NCBI GenBank assembly: GCA_013397935.1
Contig: VZRN01003245.1
Location: forward strand, 707,578 to 771,577
Direction: 5' to 3'
DNA length: 64,000 nucleotides
Source of the DNA: Dasyornis broadbenti
Lineage: Eukaryota > Chordata > Aves > Passeriformes > Dasyornithidae
Positions 49,014 through 60,915 of this stretch are shown here, piece by piece. The stretch's first letter is position 1. Each line of letters begins with the position of its first letter. The position numbers and the translations under genes are program-made. The notes beneath the pieces were generated by a model, which worked only from the letters and a program-made list of their open reading frames with translations, did no database searches and was not told the origin of the DNA.

Positions 49014-50774
49014 AGCTGTTTTATTAAAATGCTTAACCATGAAGCAACTTTTAAGAAATAGTTAACATTTCCATATCAAAAATTATCACTGATGCAGGAA
49101 GACTGCATTCTGTGTTCATGTGTTCCTAGATACATCTACTCTTTTAGTCTTTATTCTGAAAGAGCATAAACGAAAGTATGCATTGAAATGATTGTTTTAA
49201 AATGCAAGTGACGTACTTGAAAAGCTGTTGCTTGTTCAAAATTAGTTTTACCTCAAGAGCAAGGATATTGCATTTCAGTTTCCAGGAATTTAAAGGGACA
49301 ATGCAACACTGATGCCTGCTCATTGTTACAATATAAACTATATTCCTGTTAGTTTGAATCCATTAATGAATTAATCTTTGTCAGAAGAGTGTCTATAAAG
49401 GAGTTTCTTAAAAGACCCCAAGGACATTATAGCACTGATGGTTTACCATTATGTGGTATAACAAAGTTTTACTTAACCAGTTCTAAAAGCAGACATATGG
49501 AGTCCATTAAAGCCCTCTCTTTTTTGTGGTGTAATTCTGAATGGCTGTATTATACTACTTATTTAAAATATGGATTGTAACTTCCACCACCAATTAATAA
49601 GAGTTCTACACAGTGCATGCAATTTATAAGATGCACAAACTTTGTCATCAGCACCTAAAACTTAAATACTCTTGAGAACTGTATTTCAGCTCACTGTAAC
49701 AAATAGAAGATTAATATGATTAGATCCAAATAACTTTGACACTAATTAAGCCAGGGATACACAATTTAGTTGCTGTTAGAGTCAATGAAGAGGTGCTTCT
49801 CCTGTAAATCCCTTGATATTTTGAGTAGTTTTTTTTTTTTTTCTTTATGTATACGTTGTTATCCTCTGTCATACATGCATAATCATGCTCCATCACAATA
49901 TTCCCAAGTAAGGAATTTCCATTCAGTTCTTAAACAAATATTTTTTAAAAGAATCCCAGATATGAAACTAATCAACTCAACTGATTCCCCTTCTACAATA
50001 AAAAAATCCCTTCTTCACTGTTCCTTCCACTTGGTGCCACATTCTGCTTCCTTATTTTAGCGTCATCTTTTACCACCTTTGTTTCCTTATTTATACTCTT
50101 TAGGACTTCCTGATCAAAGTATTTAGGCCTCAGTTTTATATGTGGTTCCTGAATTCAGTGGAGTTCATCACAAACCTACAAAATACCTTGCATTATACTT
50201 TACTTCAAGATAAGGGCTATGATAGAAAAACACAAGAGGCAAGGAACAAAGTGCATGCTCAAGATTCAAGGAACCATGTTCTTGAAGTGCATCCTACTCA
50301 AATAATGAATAGCATGGAAGTAAAGTTTAAGAAATATTTAGAGAAATATAGCTGCATTGCACCTGTACACAAGTATATATTTATATATGGACTGTCAATT
50401 AAAATGTATGTCAGTCAAAATCACAGCAGAGAGTAACTAAAAAAATCAGCACAGGAAAACTTGTTTATCTTTATTCATCCCTTTATTGCTGGGAAATGTA
50501 GTTTAAAATGCACCAGATTTAGTAAATTTCTCAAGTAGTTAAGAACTAATATTTTCAAAGTCATAAATGGAAATCAAGGAACTAACTCCCCTCTGTTACT
50601 GAAAACTACAGATTTTCAAGCCCATATGACCACCAAATTCCAGTTAACATACACTGAATACCAAGAAGCATGAGCTTTTGCTACAAGTTCTAAGAGAATC
50701 TGAGAGTCCACAAATTAAAAATCTCACCCAGATGCTGGCCATTAGAAGTACATTGAACAACATGGGAGCGGAGA
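49014..50774. other. Intronic sequence without recognised features
   Basis: AT-rich intron with a T-run at about 49830-49842. No exon or repeat family is recognised. Confidence 0.55.
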
Positions 50775-50954
50775 AAAGACCATACATTCCTGGCACTGGA
50801 ACAGGTTACCCCACCCCTGGAAGTGTTCAAGGCCAGGGTGGATGGAGCTCTGAGCAACTCGGTCTACTGAAAAGTGTCCCTGCCCATGGCAGGGGAGTTG
50901 AACCAGATGATTTTTGAGGTCCCTTCCAACCCAAGCCATTCTATGATTCTGTGA
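50775..50954 (+). mobile_element. CR1 LINE 3' end with intact tail
   Basis: A CR1 terminus in plus orientation, comparatively well preserved. It reads ggcactggaacaggttaccc, then gaagtgttcaaggccagggt, then ggatggagctctgagcaact, then aggtcccttccaacccaagc. It ends in the diagnostic 8 bp repeat-like tail attctatgattctgtg. Only the end of the frame region and the 3' untranslated part remain. Confidence 0.92.
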
Positions 50955-53450
50955 TTTCAGACCGACTGCTCTCCCCCACAGTGCCACCCTGCAGCCTGTG
51001 AAATGTTACAAGGTCATAAAGATGAGGATGTGCAATGTTTTTTATCAGGCAGATCCACATCTCACTGAGCCCATCATCTGCTTGGTTCAGATCAGGAGGA
51101 GACCAAGAGGAGGTGATCATCTCCTGGAAGATGTTGATGGTTGATACGTATCAGCACCTCTTAAACACTACAAATACAGCTAGACTGTGGTGAATGTAAG
51201 GTTCACAATTAAATGCTTAATCAAGGAGATACTATCACCTGCAACATTACAGTGAACTTTTGCAGCTTTTTCTGTCCTCTTTTGGCCTCATTGGCTTATC
51301 CTGAATGTGAAAGATCCTCTCCACTTAAACCCAAGAAAATACTTTCCTTTGAAAACCAGCTCTTACACTTTATCTCCTTTCTCCAGTTATGAAACACTAG
51401 ATATTCATACAGCAATCATATAACCAAGAATTAACAATCAAATATAAAACACAGCAAATATTCTCAGATGAGTCACTATACTCTTTACATTCTTGATTTT
51501 TTGGTTTCTTTGCTGAGCAATCATCGGCTAATTACTGGGCTAACTATAGAACACCAAAATAGCTCCATTGGCTCAGACACAGCCACGAAGGAAAGAAAAG
51601 ATTTCTCATTTCATACTTGAGTTAAAATGAAAGTGTACATAATGATAGTTTTCAAGAGATCTCATTACAACTTTGCTTCAGCTATTCCAAATTTTTGACA
51701 TAAGTACATCCTTTATGTTTTTGAGAGGACTGCACAGCTCTATTAACTAATGCCATAACCCTACCTTCAGGGTACTCTCCCAGGTCTTGTAATACATTCG
51801 AGCAGATTTGGGTTCCTCAGTTCAATATCTGGAAAATTCCAATAGATCAGGTAACATTACAAAAACAGAAACAATCCTTCTTCAGAACATAGGGTACAAC
51901 TTTTTTTATTGCTTTTGCGTGCTACACACATAAAGTGAGCAAGGAGTATCAAATGCTACCATAGATGTTTACTGATTTTTTAACCAACGTTAAAGTCTAC
52001 CTGGCAGACAGGAGAGAGCTGACCATCATACAGCACAGCACCTTGGGATTCATAGCTAAGATCTCTATATCCAGGGAAGTTTCTGGAGTGTCCTCTACAT
52101 CAGTAAGCTGTTAAAATCATCATTTCATCAACACAGAAATGTATCTCTCCCCACTGACAGTTGTTCAAATGGCGGAGTACTTGCCAAAGAAGCAACTGGC
52201 TTTTGTTCAAAGAAAACAATGCAACATGGACAACAGACAGGCAAGTCATGCTGCAACAGCAGCTTTTAAAAGTAGCAGAAAAAAAAAATAAAGAAAACTA
52301 AACTTTATCTGAAGGTTCTAACTTCTTTTTTAGGGAACTGTAAGAGGAATATTTACAGCTGTTACAGCTACAGGTACGGCTGCTGGTGGATATTCAGTTT
52401 CCAATTATTTGTTACAACACAGCTGAGAGCAATTAGACAGTTTACATATGACTGGTAGGAGCCCAGTGCACATTATGTGGACCATCAGGTCCTGCAGCCT
52501 AAACCAATTCTTGATTTAATGGATAAATGAATTTTGTTAAACCACTTCAAATACAGGAATGTTTTCTTAATCTGTGTGCAGGCTGTTAATATATTTCCAT
52601 GAATTCTCATTCCAAAGAGATCACAGCACACTTTGTCAGATCCAATAAAAACTGCACCCCAAAATCCCATACCAATGAATTTCGTACTGTTTTCTGTGGC
52701 TTCTCGTAAGCTTCTAGACTGACATCTTGTTTGGCAATCATTTTCCTTTTTATTAAATGATACTTTCTATGATAGTTGTCTGCTTTTAGGAAAAAGGGCT
52801 TTTTTTCCTATTTCTCTGCCTAACCTCAACCACCAATAGAAAACACTTTTTTGTTTTTCTCCACCAAATACATTGATTCCTTCACTCTTTTTCCACATTC
52901 TGTGCTGTGGAAGCATAGTGTTCTTGATCCTAAAGGAGAGGTCTGAGGATTAAGAAAGGGACAAGGTAAGGTTACAGATTCACTGTATGTCTTACTGCTC
53001 GATTGCCAGTGCCATGGAACTTGTTACATCAGCTATTATTGAAGACCTGAAATTTCTCCTATGCTGTCTTGTAAGAGGAAGGAAATAATATAGCAGCACA
53101 CTAATGCAATACCCTAATTTTGCTGCATTATTAAATCAGCAATTAATTAATCATTTATTAGGTGATCTCAAAAGAATGTCTCCTCCTTCATTTATAAAAG
53201 GACTGTTCTTTCACTTATGCAAATGTACAAAAAGTCTGTCTGGCTTGGAAGCCAACACACAGAAATATCTTCAGGACAAACTCCATGGAGAAGAAAGGGA
53301 AACTTTTTTAAAAACCATGATGGCTTTGAGTATAAACAATATGAATCTCTACAGCGCACAGTGGGTCTGATGTACTACGGGTGAAAGAACTTATTTCAGG
53401 ACAACAGGTCCATTTACAGACTTCAAAAACTTTTGAAACATCACAAATCA
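50955..53450. other. Intronic sequence, mostly featureless
   Basis: AT-rich intron. Apart from the exon-like frame at 52334-52426, listed separately, I see no recognised feature. Confidence 0.5.
52334..52426 (+). other. Terminal-exon-like frame, unknown
   Basis: Directly after a polypyrimidine tract and AG (acttcttttttag, ending at 52333), a frame reads GTVRGIFTAVTATGTAAGGY and then SVSNYLLQHS before a TGA. The Gly/Ala/Thr-rich GxxxG-like composition resembles a small transmembrane helix. It would be antisense to RSPO2. I do not recognise the protein, no partner exon is evident, and chance remains the simplest explanation. Confidence 0.15.
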
Positions 53451-54000
53451 CCACTGTGAGCAGTTGTGTGAGCAGGTGGTCTGGTCCTGGGGCACCTGGC
53501 AGAGAGACACAAGGCTGTGTTTCTGCTGTGTTGGAGTGGAGGCACTGGCCAAGCTGAGCCCATCCTGTGTTCTGCTCCTGTGTCAGAGGAAGGTTCTGTA
53601 CAGTGGAGCAAGTGCTGAGGGTCAGTTTGTCTCCTGGGGCAAGTCCAGCTCAACAGAGTGGGATTTCTGGAGGGGTGAATGTCCTGAAAGCAGCTGTGAG
53701 GTGCAAGTCCAGCCCCCACATTTTGTGCGTCGTTTGGGAGATTGGCTTGATTTAATCTGGCAAAGAGGATCTGAAAAGGGGTCTCAGCTGTCCTTGGCAC
53801 CAAGTGAAAAGTTTGTTAAGGGCTGGTCCATGTTGGCCACGGTTCCGAGCTCTCCGTGGTGAGGCCGTGCCAGGTGAGATGGAAAAAGGAGGCTGCGAAG
53901 CTGCTGGACAATGGCTTCTACAGGGAAATCCAAGCAAGAGCAGAAATGGAAGAATCAGTAATATTGATGATAACTTGCATATTATTTGTAGCCATTGTAA
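53450..54000. other. GC-rich patch of unknown origin next to a CR1 end
   Basis: About 450-550 bp with clearly higher G+C than its surroundings and open frames on both strands (132 codons at 53464-53862 plus, 120 at 53441-53803 minus). It directly precedes a CR1 3' end in the same orientation. I recognise no CR1 coding motif in it. It may be part of an unrecognised insertion such as an LTR. Confidence 0.35.
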
Positions 54001-54005
54001 GGAAG

Positions 54006-54180
54006 CGTTGGTACTGGCTGCCCATGGAAGCATTTGAGTCACCACCCCTGGAGGTATTTAGAAAACGTGGATGGGGCACTTAGGGACATGGTTTAATGGT
54101 GGGCATGGCAGTGCTGGGTTAAGAGCCTGACTCACTGATCGTAGAGGTCTTTTCCAAGGTGAATGATTTTGATTCAATTA
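54006..54180 (+). mobile_element. CR1 LINE 3' end
   Basis: A CR1 terminus in plus orientation: ggtactggctgcccatggaa, then gagtcaccacccctggaggt, then gatggggcacttagggacat, then ggtttaatggtgggcatggc. It ends gtagaggtcttttccaaggt and gaatgattttgattcaatta. The segment order matches avian CR1. The 8 bp tail is degraded. Confidence 0.92.
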
Positions 54181-57100
54181 TATAATGAGCACTCTTGATC
54201 AATATTCTGTGATTCAGAAATTTCAAGCAGAAGTGTAATACCTTGACAATCCAAGAGGAAAACAGTGCCTGGGAAAATTAATACTGTAATCAAAAGGCTT
54301 TCAAGCTTCCTTTCCATGTGTGTGCTCCCCACGGATAAGATATATACATTCCAGTTTGGAGACCAGTGTTTGGAGGTTGATTTTCCCCACTAAACAACTC
54401 ATTTATTGGCAACTGAGACCATTAACATCTTTTCCAAAATCCTCATAGCAGATGCTATGGTATCATTAGAAATTTATTCTTTCTCACCTTTTAAGTGATC
54501 TGTGCAACTCTCAGATTAAATCTGGGAAGGAAAAGCAGTCCCATACTTAAAGATCGTGGTAAAACACAAACAGCTTGGGTCTACTGCTTCATAGACTAGA
54601 ATTACTTTTATTATTCCCAAGGTAAAAAAGTAGACACTCTCCTAATGCAGTCTTTTTCTCCTGTAAGACTTTCTGATGAATTCTTCACATATGCTTTAGT
54701 TTGCCCTGTTTATTGATTCAATGAAGAATACTGAGCTGAAGGTAATAAAGGTACTGGCCCTGTCTGTTTAAGCTGTGTCCAGCCCCATGCACAACAGGCA
54801 TCAACATATAGTGTCAAAGAGTTGAAATTTTGTAAGGTCTTTTGCTCTTAACCCCAACATAAACCAATAACAGATGAGCCTTGTCAACAATTTGCTAGTT
54901 GCTTAGTACACTCCAACCATCATGTTCTAGACTGCACACTACATATCTGGTTGGCATTAAAGTGCATAATGAAGAACATATTTACATCCTGTATTTTTCC
55001 CATTTTAATCACTATACTACAGACTTAACAGGCTTACAATTCATGTCAGGAGTGAAATTGTTCTAATAAAATATGAAGCATTTATCTACTGAGAGGCTGG
55101 AAAGACCAAAGTTTGTTTATTGCCAAGTCTGAAACAATGCTAACTAGAGCATGTGTTACTTAATCTCATTCATGCCCATAAGATTTTACATGCTAAGACT
55201 AAGTTGAGTAAATAAAATTCAGAAACTTGAAGGACATCCCATTCTCTTATTTTTATTGAGCATTAGTAAAAAGCTTGGCTCTGTACTGGAAATAGCCTGT
55301 TTTCCAGCTCACTTCAGCTATATCTAAGGCACCTTAGGCTTTATTATAATCTACATAAGACGTGAAAACCACTGGGCAAATAAGCAAAGGAGGAGAGTTC
55401 CTTATCATTGCAGTAATCCTGCTCTAAATATTTAGCATAACTGAACATAATCATTGCAAAACTATAATTCATAAAACTCTTTTAAAACTCAAATTACTAG
55501 ATTTTTAAAAACTTTGAAAAATCCCACAAAGTTTTCTTCCAAAACAAAAATGAATCAATGAAGGCATTTTCAATATTTTCAATAAGGACAGTTTTTTTGA
55601 ATGTTGGAGACAAGAAGTTGGTATTTCAAATATATATGGAATTTTCAATAAGCTCTGAGAAAGTGTTGGATTTGCAGGCAAGAAAAAAGAGTTTACAGAC
55701 ACTTGGACAAAAAGTGAAAGAATAATAAATGTTATTTATGCTGCCATAGCTGCACATGACTGAGAAGAGGAGCAGCAAAACAATATAACTAGAAAGGGGA
55801 AGGTAGAAGAGCAGAAGAGGTGTCTTTAAACATAGTGGAGAAATATTGGATTGAAAAATTGTAACTTTGAAAATATGAAAGTATCTGAATCAGAGAAAGA
55901 TATATGAAAAAGACAACTCAAATTGAATGTTTCCACACTACACAAACCTACACTTAGCTGCAGGACATCACTTTAATTCAATCCAACATCACTGGGCTTT
56001 ACATCCTGCTTGTACTTGCTACATTCAAAATATCCACCAAATCTTCTGTCATCCTCCCTGCTGTCAACTCCAGGCATCAGAGCTTGAGACTTCAAAGATG
56101 ATGGAGCCGACCTGGAAATCTTGAACTAGAACAGATGGAGCATATTTGCTTTTCAGATACATACAGCTATCTCCACAACTTGCAGGAATGCCATTAAAAA
56201 TGAAATTAAAAGGTAGTAGCCTCTGTATTTCAGATCCACTTAAATCACGGCAGGCTGGGTGTCATCCTGAAAAATGACACTTAATGACTACAGGGCTTTT
56301 TTAAATTCAAAGGAGAATTCCCTTATAAAGAAGATAAAAAATAAAAATGTATTAAATTTACCTGTGTACTCTGAGTGCTTACCATTCAGTACATTTTAAG
56401 CAGAAATTAGAATTAGTATTTGTCAAGGTTTTATTGATTTTTTTTTTTTTTTTTTAAATTCAGTAGAAATGCAAATACAGTGTTAAAACCAGACAGGTCA
56501 TGTTTTTCTAAAAAACTAAAATCTACTTGGCTGACATTACACAAATTATGTTTGCAATGGAGAATGCAAGATAGTGATAGAGACTGAAGAATTAAAGAAC
56601 AGATAGTGGAATCTCTGAGGAGGCAAAGACAAAAATGATATATCCTTTTTTATATCTTAATACAAGAAATACACATTATTAATGCACATTTCTTAATTTT
56701 GAGAATACCTTAAATTTTTAAAACAATGTTTCCATGTTCAGGTAAGTTAAATTTAGTAAGGTGTTCAGTTTAGTAATTCTAACTGTGGGCCTCTTTGAGA
56801 CAACTTAATTTCACAGCCCGGTTCTGAGGTATCTGATAATACAGTTACCTCATTCTGGAAGAAAACAAACCCTTTTTTTTATTTTTTTTTATGAATACAT
56901 AAATTCTTCATACAACAATTAAGTCAGACTATTGCAAACACCTACCTGCAATTGAAAAGCTCCATCCTTTGTATCTAAAAGTTTAAATGTCAGGATAAAA
57001 CCCATTTAGATACTTTCAGACACCTAGTAATGAAAAAAGGCAGAAATTTCTGCACCCTGCAGAGCACTGATGCAGAGTCATACAGATTTTTCTGTGTCAT

Positions 57101-57360
57101 CTCTGATAGATACGACAGCACAAAAACTTCACATTAGATAGAGTCAGCACTTTCTAAAGCTCCTAGATCACGGCCATGGATGCAATGGTCTCCATGCTGA
57201 TGGTGTGTGCTCAGTCAATAAACTTGGAGGTGGGAAACTTATTTATGTGCTTATTATCCTTCATAATAACCACATAAATGCCTAGAGATTAGCACTCTAG
57301 GACCTCTTAGCCATGCATATCCCTGATACAATATAAACTGCACTGTGATAAAACACTACC
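54181..57360. other. Intronic sequence without recognised features
   Basis: AT-rich intron with a T-run of about 17 at 56439-56455 and T-rich stretches near 56873-56890. No exon or repeat family is recognised. Confidence 0.55.
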
Positions 57361-57365
57361 CTCTA

Positions 57366-57412
57366 CACCAGAGGCACTGAGGCACAGAAGGGAAAGACAG
57401 ACTTGCAGTGCA
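57366..57412 (-). repeat. MIR/CORE-SINE-like core fragment
   Basis: The plus strand reads cactgaggcacagaaggga, then aagacagacttgcagtgcat. This is close to the reverse-complemented MIR core (ctgaggcacagagaggttaa then acttgcccaagg). It is short and diverged, so the family is tentative. It may be a separate copy from the SINE that follows, because that one carries its own core. Confidence 0.35.
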
Positions 57413-57485
57413 TGCTTAAGCTGCTCAACATTTATTTAGAAAAACAGAGAGAAAAAACTTGTAGACATACATGCAAAAATCTGTT

Positions 57486-57604
57486 ATGGGGCATTGGGGT
57501 AGAAGAACTTGGTTTTAAACACACTGACCAGCTCTGATGGTAAGAGAACCAGGCACCTTGGATTCAAATTTCATGCTCTCACCACTAAACCACAATCCCT
57601 GCAG
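57486..57604 (-). repeat. tRNA-derived SINE, MIR-like, with head and core
   Basis: The minus strand reads ggattgtggtttagtggtga, then gagcatgaaatttgaatcca, then aggtgcctggttctcttacc, then atcagagctgg. This parallels the tRNA-like head of MIR: an A box that fits the Pol III consensus (tggtttagtgg), the gagcatg...tgaatcca middle and a decayed B box (ggttctcttacc). It is followed by a core-like section (agtgtgtttaaaaccaagtt then cttctaccccaatgcccc). Decay of the B box and the D/T arms excludes a working tRNA. Confidence 0.5.
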
Positions 57605-60165
57605 AGCATTTAAGTAGAGCTGTAAAATGGAACATCAAACAGCAAATGCAAAGCTCTAGGATGTACTTGAATATTATCAAGAGCATTCAACTAATCAGAT
57701 TTCTTCATAGCTAAACATACATAAACAAAAGAGGAATTATTCCACACAGTAGATCATGGGGATCTCTACATGATTACTGCAAGGAGAGAGTGTTTCTGTT
57801 ACAAACTAGGAATGAATGACAAAAACAACAAACAAACACAGTAACAAGCAGTGATGAAATACAAGTCAGCTATGTTTGTGGTTATACAAAATGGTTAAAT
57901 CTTAGTCACAACTTCATAACTTAGTGGTATGAGATGTAAATGCAAAAGAAGGTTAACTCTAAATAGTTCTGACATTAAATCATTGCAATATAAGTCTCTT
58001 GAGAGACATGCTATTCCTCCACAGCACTGCATTTCATTGTGTGCTCTCTCATTACATATCCACCAGACTTAATAGTGACTTGAGGGTTTTTTTAAGAAAG
58101 ATCAAGCTCTGAATGGCACATACTGCAATGAACCTCACAAAGATCTAGAATCAGTTACCATTTTGTGTAGAAAAAGAAACTTTTCAACAAAAATTTTACA
58201 TGGAGATCGTTATACTGAGCAAGAGCGTTGCTCACTCTAGCAGCAGTCAAAAAGACTTTAGAGAAAGGTATCAGAAACCTCTTGTTGGTAAAGGCAAATC
58301 CATCTCCCCACTAAAAGTATTCCCAGTCTGTGATACTCAAGTCTATACCTAGAAGCATGAGATGAAGTAATTCCTCTTAAAAACCCTATCATTTTAATAA
58401 GAAAATTTGTAATTTTTATTGCTATATGAAAATATTACCTACTTTACCATTCAATAGTCAAACCTCAGATTCAGCAGGACTGGCTATAGGGGCATGCTGT
58501 GGTGAACATCTGCCTAGTCGCATGATGTTGGCACAATCATTTCATTTTCTTCAACCCCTATCCCAATTCTATAGCAGACTTGAGTGAAAAAACGAACATC
58601 ACATGTGACTTGTATTTTCAGAGGCCCTAAGCATCCCCAGCTTTCATTCTCTTTTACTATACTGAACTTTGTGTAACCCCAGGACTCCATTTCTACACCT
58701 AAAAGAGATACTCACAGCTTCAGAGAGGTGCATCAGACAGCATGCTGAGCACTCCAAAACATGCTCATGAAACAGAAGAACACATAATTTTCAAAGGCAC
58801 AGTCACAGTAAACATGTTATGAAGAATAAGGTCACTGGTTTTGCTAACACCACATAAGCAGAAAACAAATACCATGGTTGATGAAGTTCCATTGCTACTA
58901 ACCACTCCACTGGCTCTTCTCTTGGAATTTGAAGTGTCAGTGCATGTATTTTTTTTGAAGCTGTCCACATCTATGGATATGAACTACACGTGTAGCTGCT
59001 TATCAGCTACAGTGCATACACTGAGCTCCCAGCAAAGATAAAAGCAACAGAATGCAGATGAAAAAAATGTTGACTTTGGTAATTAGAAAAGGCCAGCTGC
59101 AGCTAATAAGGAGAAGGAATGTTAGACTGAGACCTTTTTATTTTACTTTTTTTTTAAAAATTTACTACAGCTGAGATACAGAAACCAAGCATATCACTGG
59201 ACTCTTTCACTCTATGACTGCTGGTAGAAAACTGCATAGAAAAACTGCTGCAGTTGATCTGGTAGGAACACAAGCCCTAAATGGAGTTCTTCGTTCAGGT
59301 CAAGCTTTGGCAAATTCTAATCCTTCTCAGGTGACATTACATGTATTCGACCACATCCAGTTGATCTCTTCAAATATTTTCCTTCCTCTCCTCCTTAAGC
59401 CTTCCAGAGAGTATTTAAGTAGCACAGACTAATGTTATTTTTCCCAATGAGCCTCATGTTACATCATGCTCAATATACAGTAGTTTCACTTAGCAGCTGC
59501 TTGGAAAGCTATTAGAGAAAATAATATGAAACCAAGTCTGTGTTCAGATTCAGGTTTCACAGATTTAACCCCTTTTCCAAAGCTGAAATAAACCCCTACA
59601 TTTTGATGCCACTGCTAACTACAGTAACCGAAATAAAAGTTGGAAGCAGCAAGACTTTTTCCAGGAGTCTGATGAAAGAGCTAAAAGTAATTAAAGAGTT
59701 CTCAAATACAGCATTAGCAAATTGACAACAATACCTCAGAGTAAGCATCACCTCAGAAATACCCTCTATGCCAGAGACAGATTGACATGACCTTCAGATT
59801 TAGAACAAAATAAGTGAGACCAGAGTTAGGTCTAGTATCTCAATCATTACATTCACTGTGCACTCTTTGGTATCTGTAAATATTTGACAGAAGAAAAATG
59901 TGGGAGCAAGGAACTCATATGATGCAAAATTAGCATGACCTAGAATCTTATTTTTATGACAACCTGTGTTACTGCCAAATACCAAGAAGCTCCTCTGGGC
60001 TGATTTTAGTACTCTAAAGATATTAAGGGGATTGCAACTGCACATGACTCAGTCACTTATCCTAAAGATTCCTAAAGGGAATGTCTGTTTCCTCTTCACA
60101 GCTGGCTATTACCAAAAAGGAAAAAGCAGGCACAAGCCAGACACCCAATACATTTCCAAACCAGC
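57605..60165. other. Intronic sequence without recognised features
   Basis: AT-rich intron with short T-runs near 59146-59156. I see no coding exon, including none matching the RSPO2 signal-peptide exon. Confidence 0.5.
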
Positions 60166-60915
60166 TTTCACAGAACAGCAGAGGTTGGAAGGAACTTCTG
60201 GAAGGGAAAGGAAACATTTGGTCCAACTACCCTGTTCAAGTAGGGCCAGATAAATGCAGTTGCCCAGGATGACTTCAGAGTATCTCCAAGAGCAGAGAAT
60301 CCACAACCTCTCTGTACAACACGTGCCAGTCCTCAGTCACCCGCACCGCACAAAATGCGTCTTTCCTGATGTTCAGAGGGTACCTCCTGTGTTTCAGTTG
60401 GCGCTCATTGCTTCTTGTTCTGTCACTGAGCACCAATGGCAAGATCCTGAGCCTGACCCATTCGCACCCTCCCTTCAGCTGCATTGATGAGAACCCCTCT
60501 GAGCCCTCCGGGCTGAGCAGTCCCAGCTCTCTCAACCTTTCCTCACAGGCGAGATGCTCCTGTCCCTTAATCATCTTTTTGGTTCTTTGTTGAGCTCTCT
60601 CTAGTACTGAGGAGCCCAGCATTCAGCTGTGTTTCACCGGTGCTGACTAAAGGGGAAGGATCACCTGCTGGCAACTCAGAACACCATGAGCCTTTCTTGC
60701 AGCAAAGGAACATTGCTGGGTCACATTCAGCATAGCATCCACCGTGTCCCCCAGGGCCCTTTCTGCCAAGCTGTTTTCCCGCTGACGGTCCCCAACTTAT
60801 AGTGAGTGATGTGTGGGGTGGTTCTTTCCCAGGTGCAGGACTTTGCACTTCTCATTGAACTTTGTGAGGCTTCTTTTTGATTTCTCCAGCTTGTTGAGGT
60901 CCCCTGGAGGGGGGT
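60166..60915 (-). mobile_element. CR1 LINE copy, 5'-truncated
   Basis: About 750 bp of CR1 in minus orientation. The plus strand starts at the element's 3' end (ttcacagaacagcagaggtt, then ggaaggaacttctggaaggg). It passes the conserved landmarks aatccacaacctctctgtac, then cctgatgttcagagggtacc, then gagccctccgggctgagcag and ctctcaacctttcctcacag. It ends in the reverse transcriptase tail. On the minus strand that tail translates as LNKLEKSKRSLTKFNEKCKV and then LHLGK, a standard CR1 segment. The frame is broken further on. Confidence 0.95.

Noticed and set aside
57535..57604. Possible tRNA gene on the minus strand
   Set aside because: The A box fits but the B box is decayed and no cloverleaf can be formed; a MIR-like SINE head explains it better.
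60275..60622. 115-codon minus-strand frame
   Set aside because: It lies in the 3' part of a CR1 element, outside the reverse transcriptase frame.
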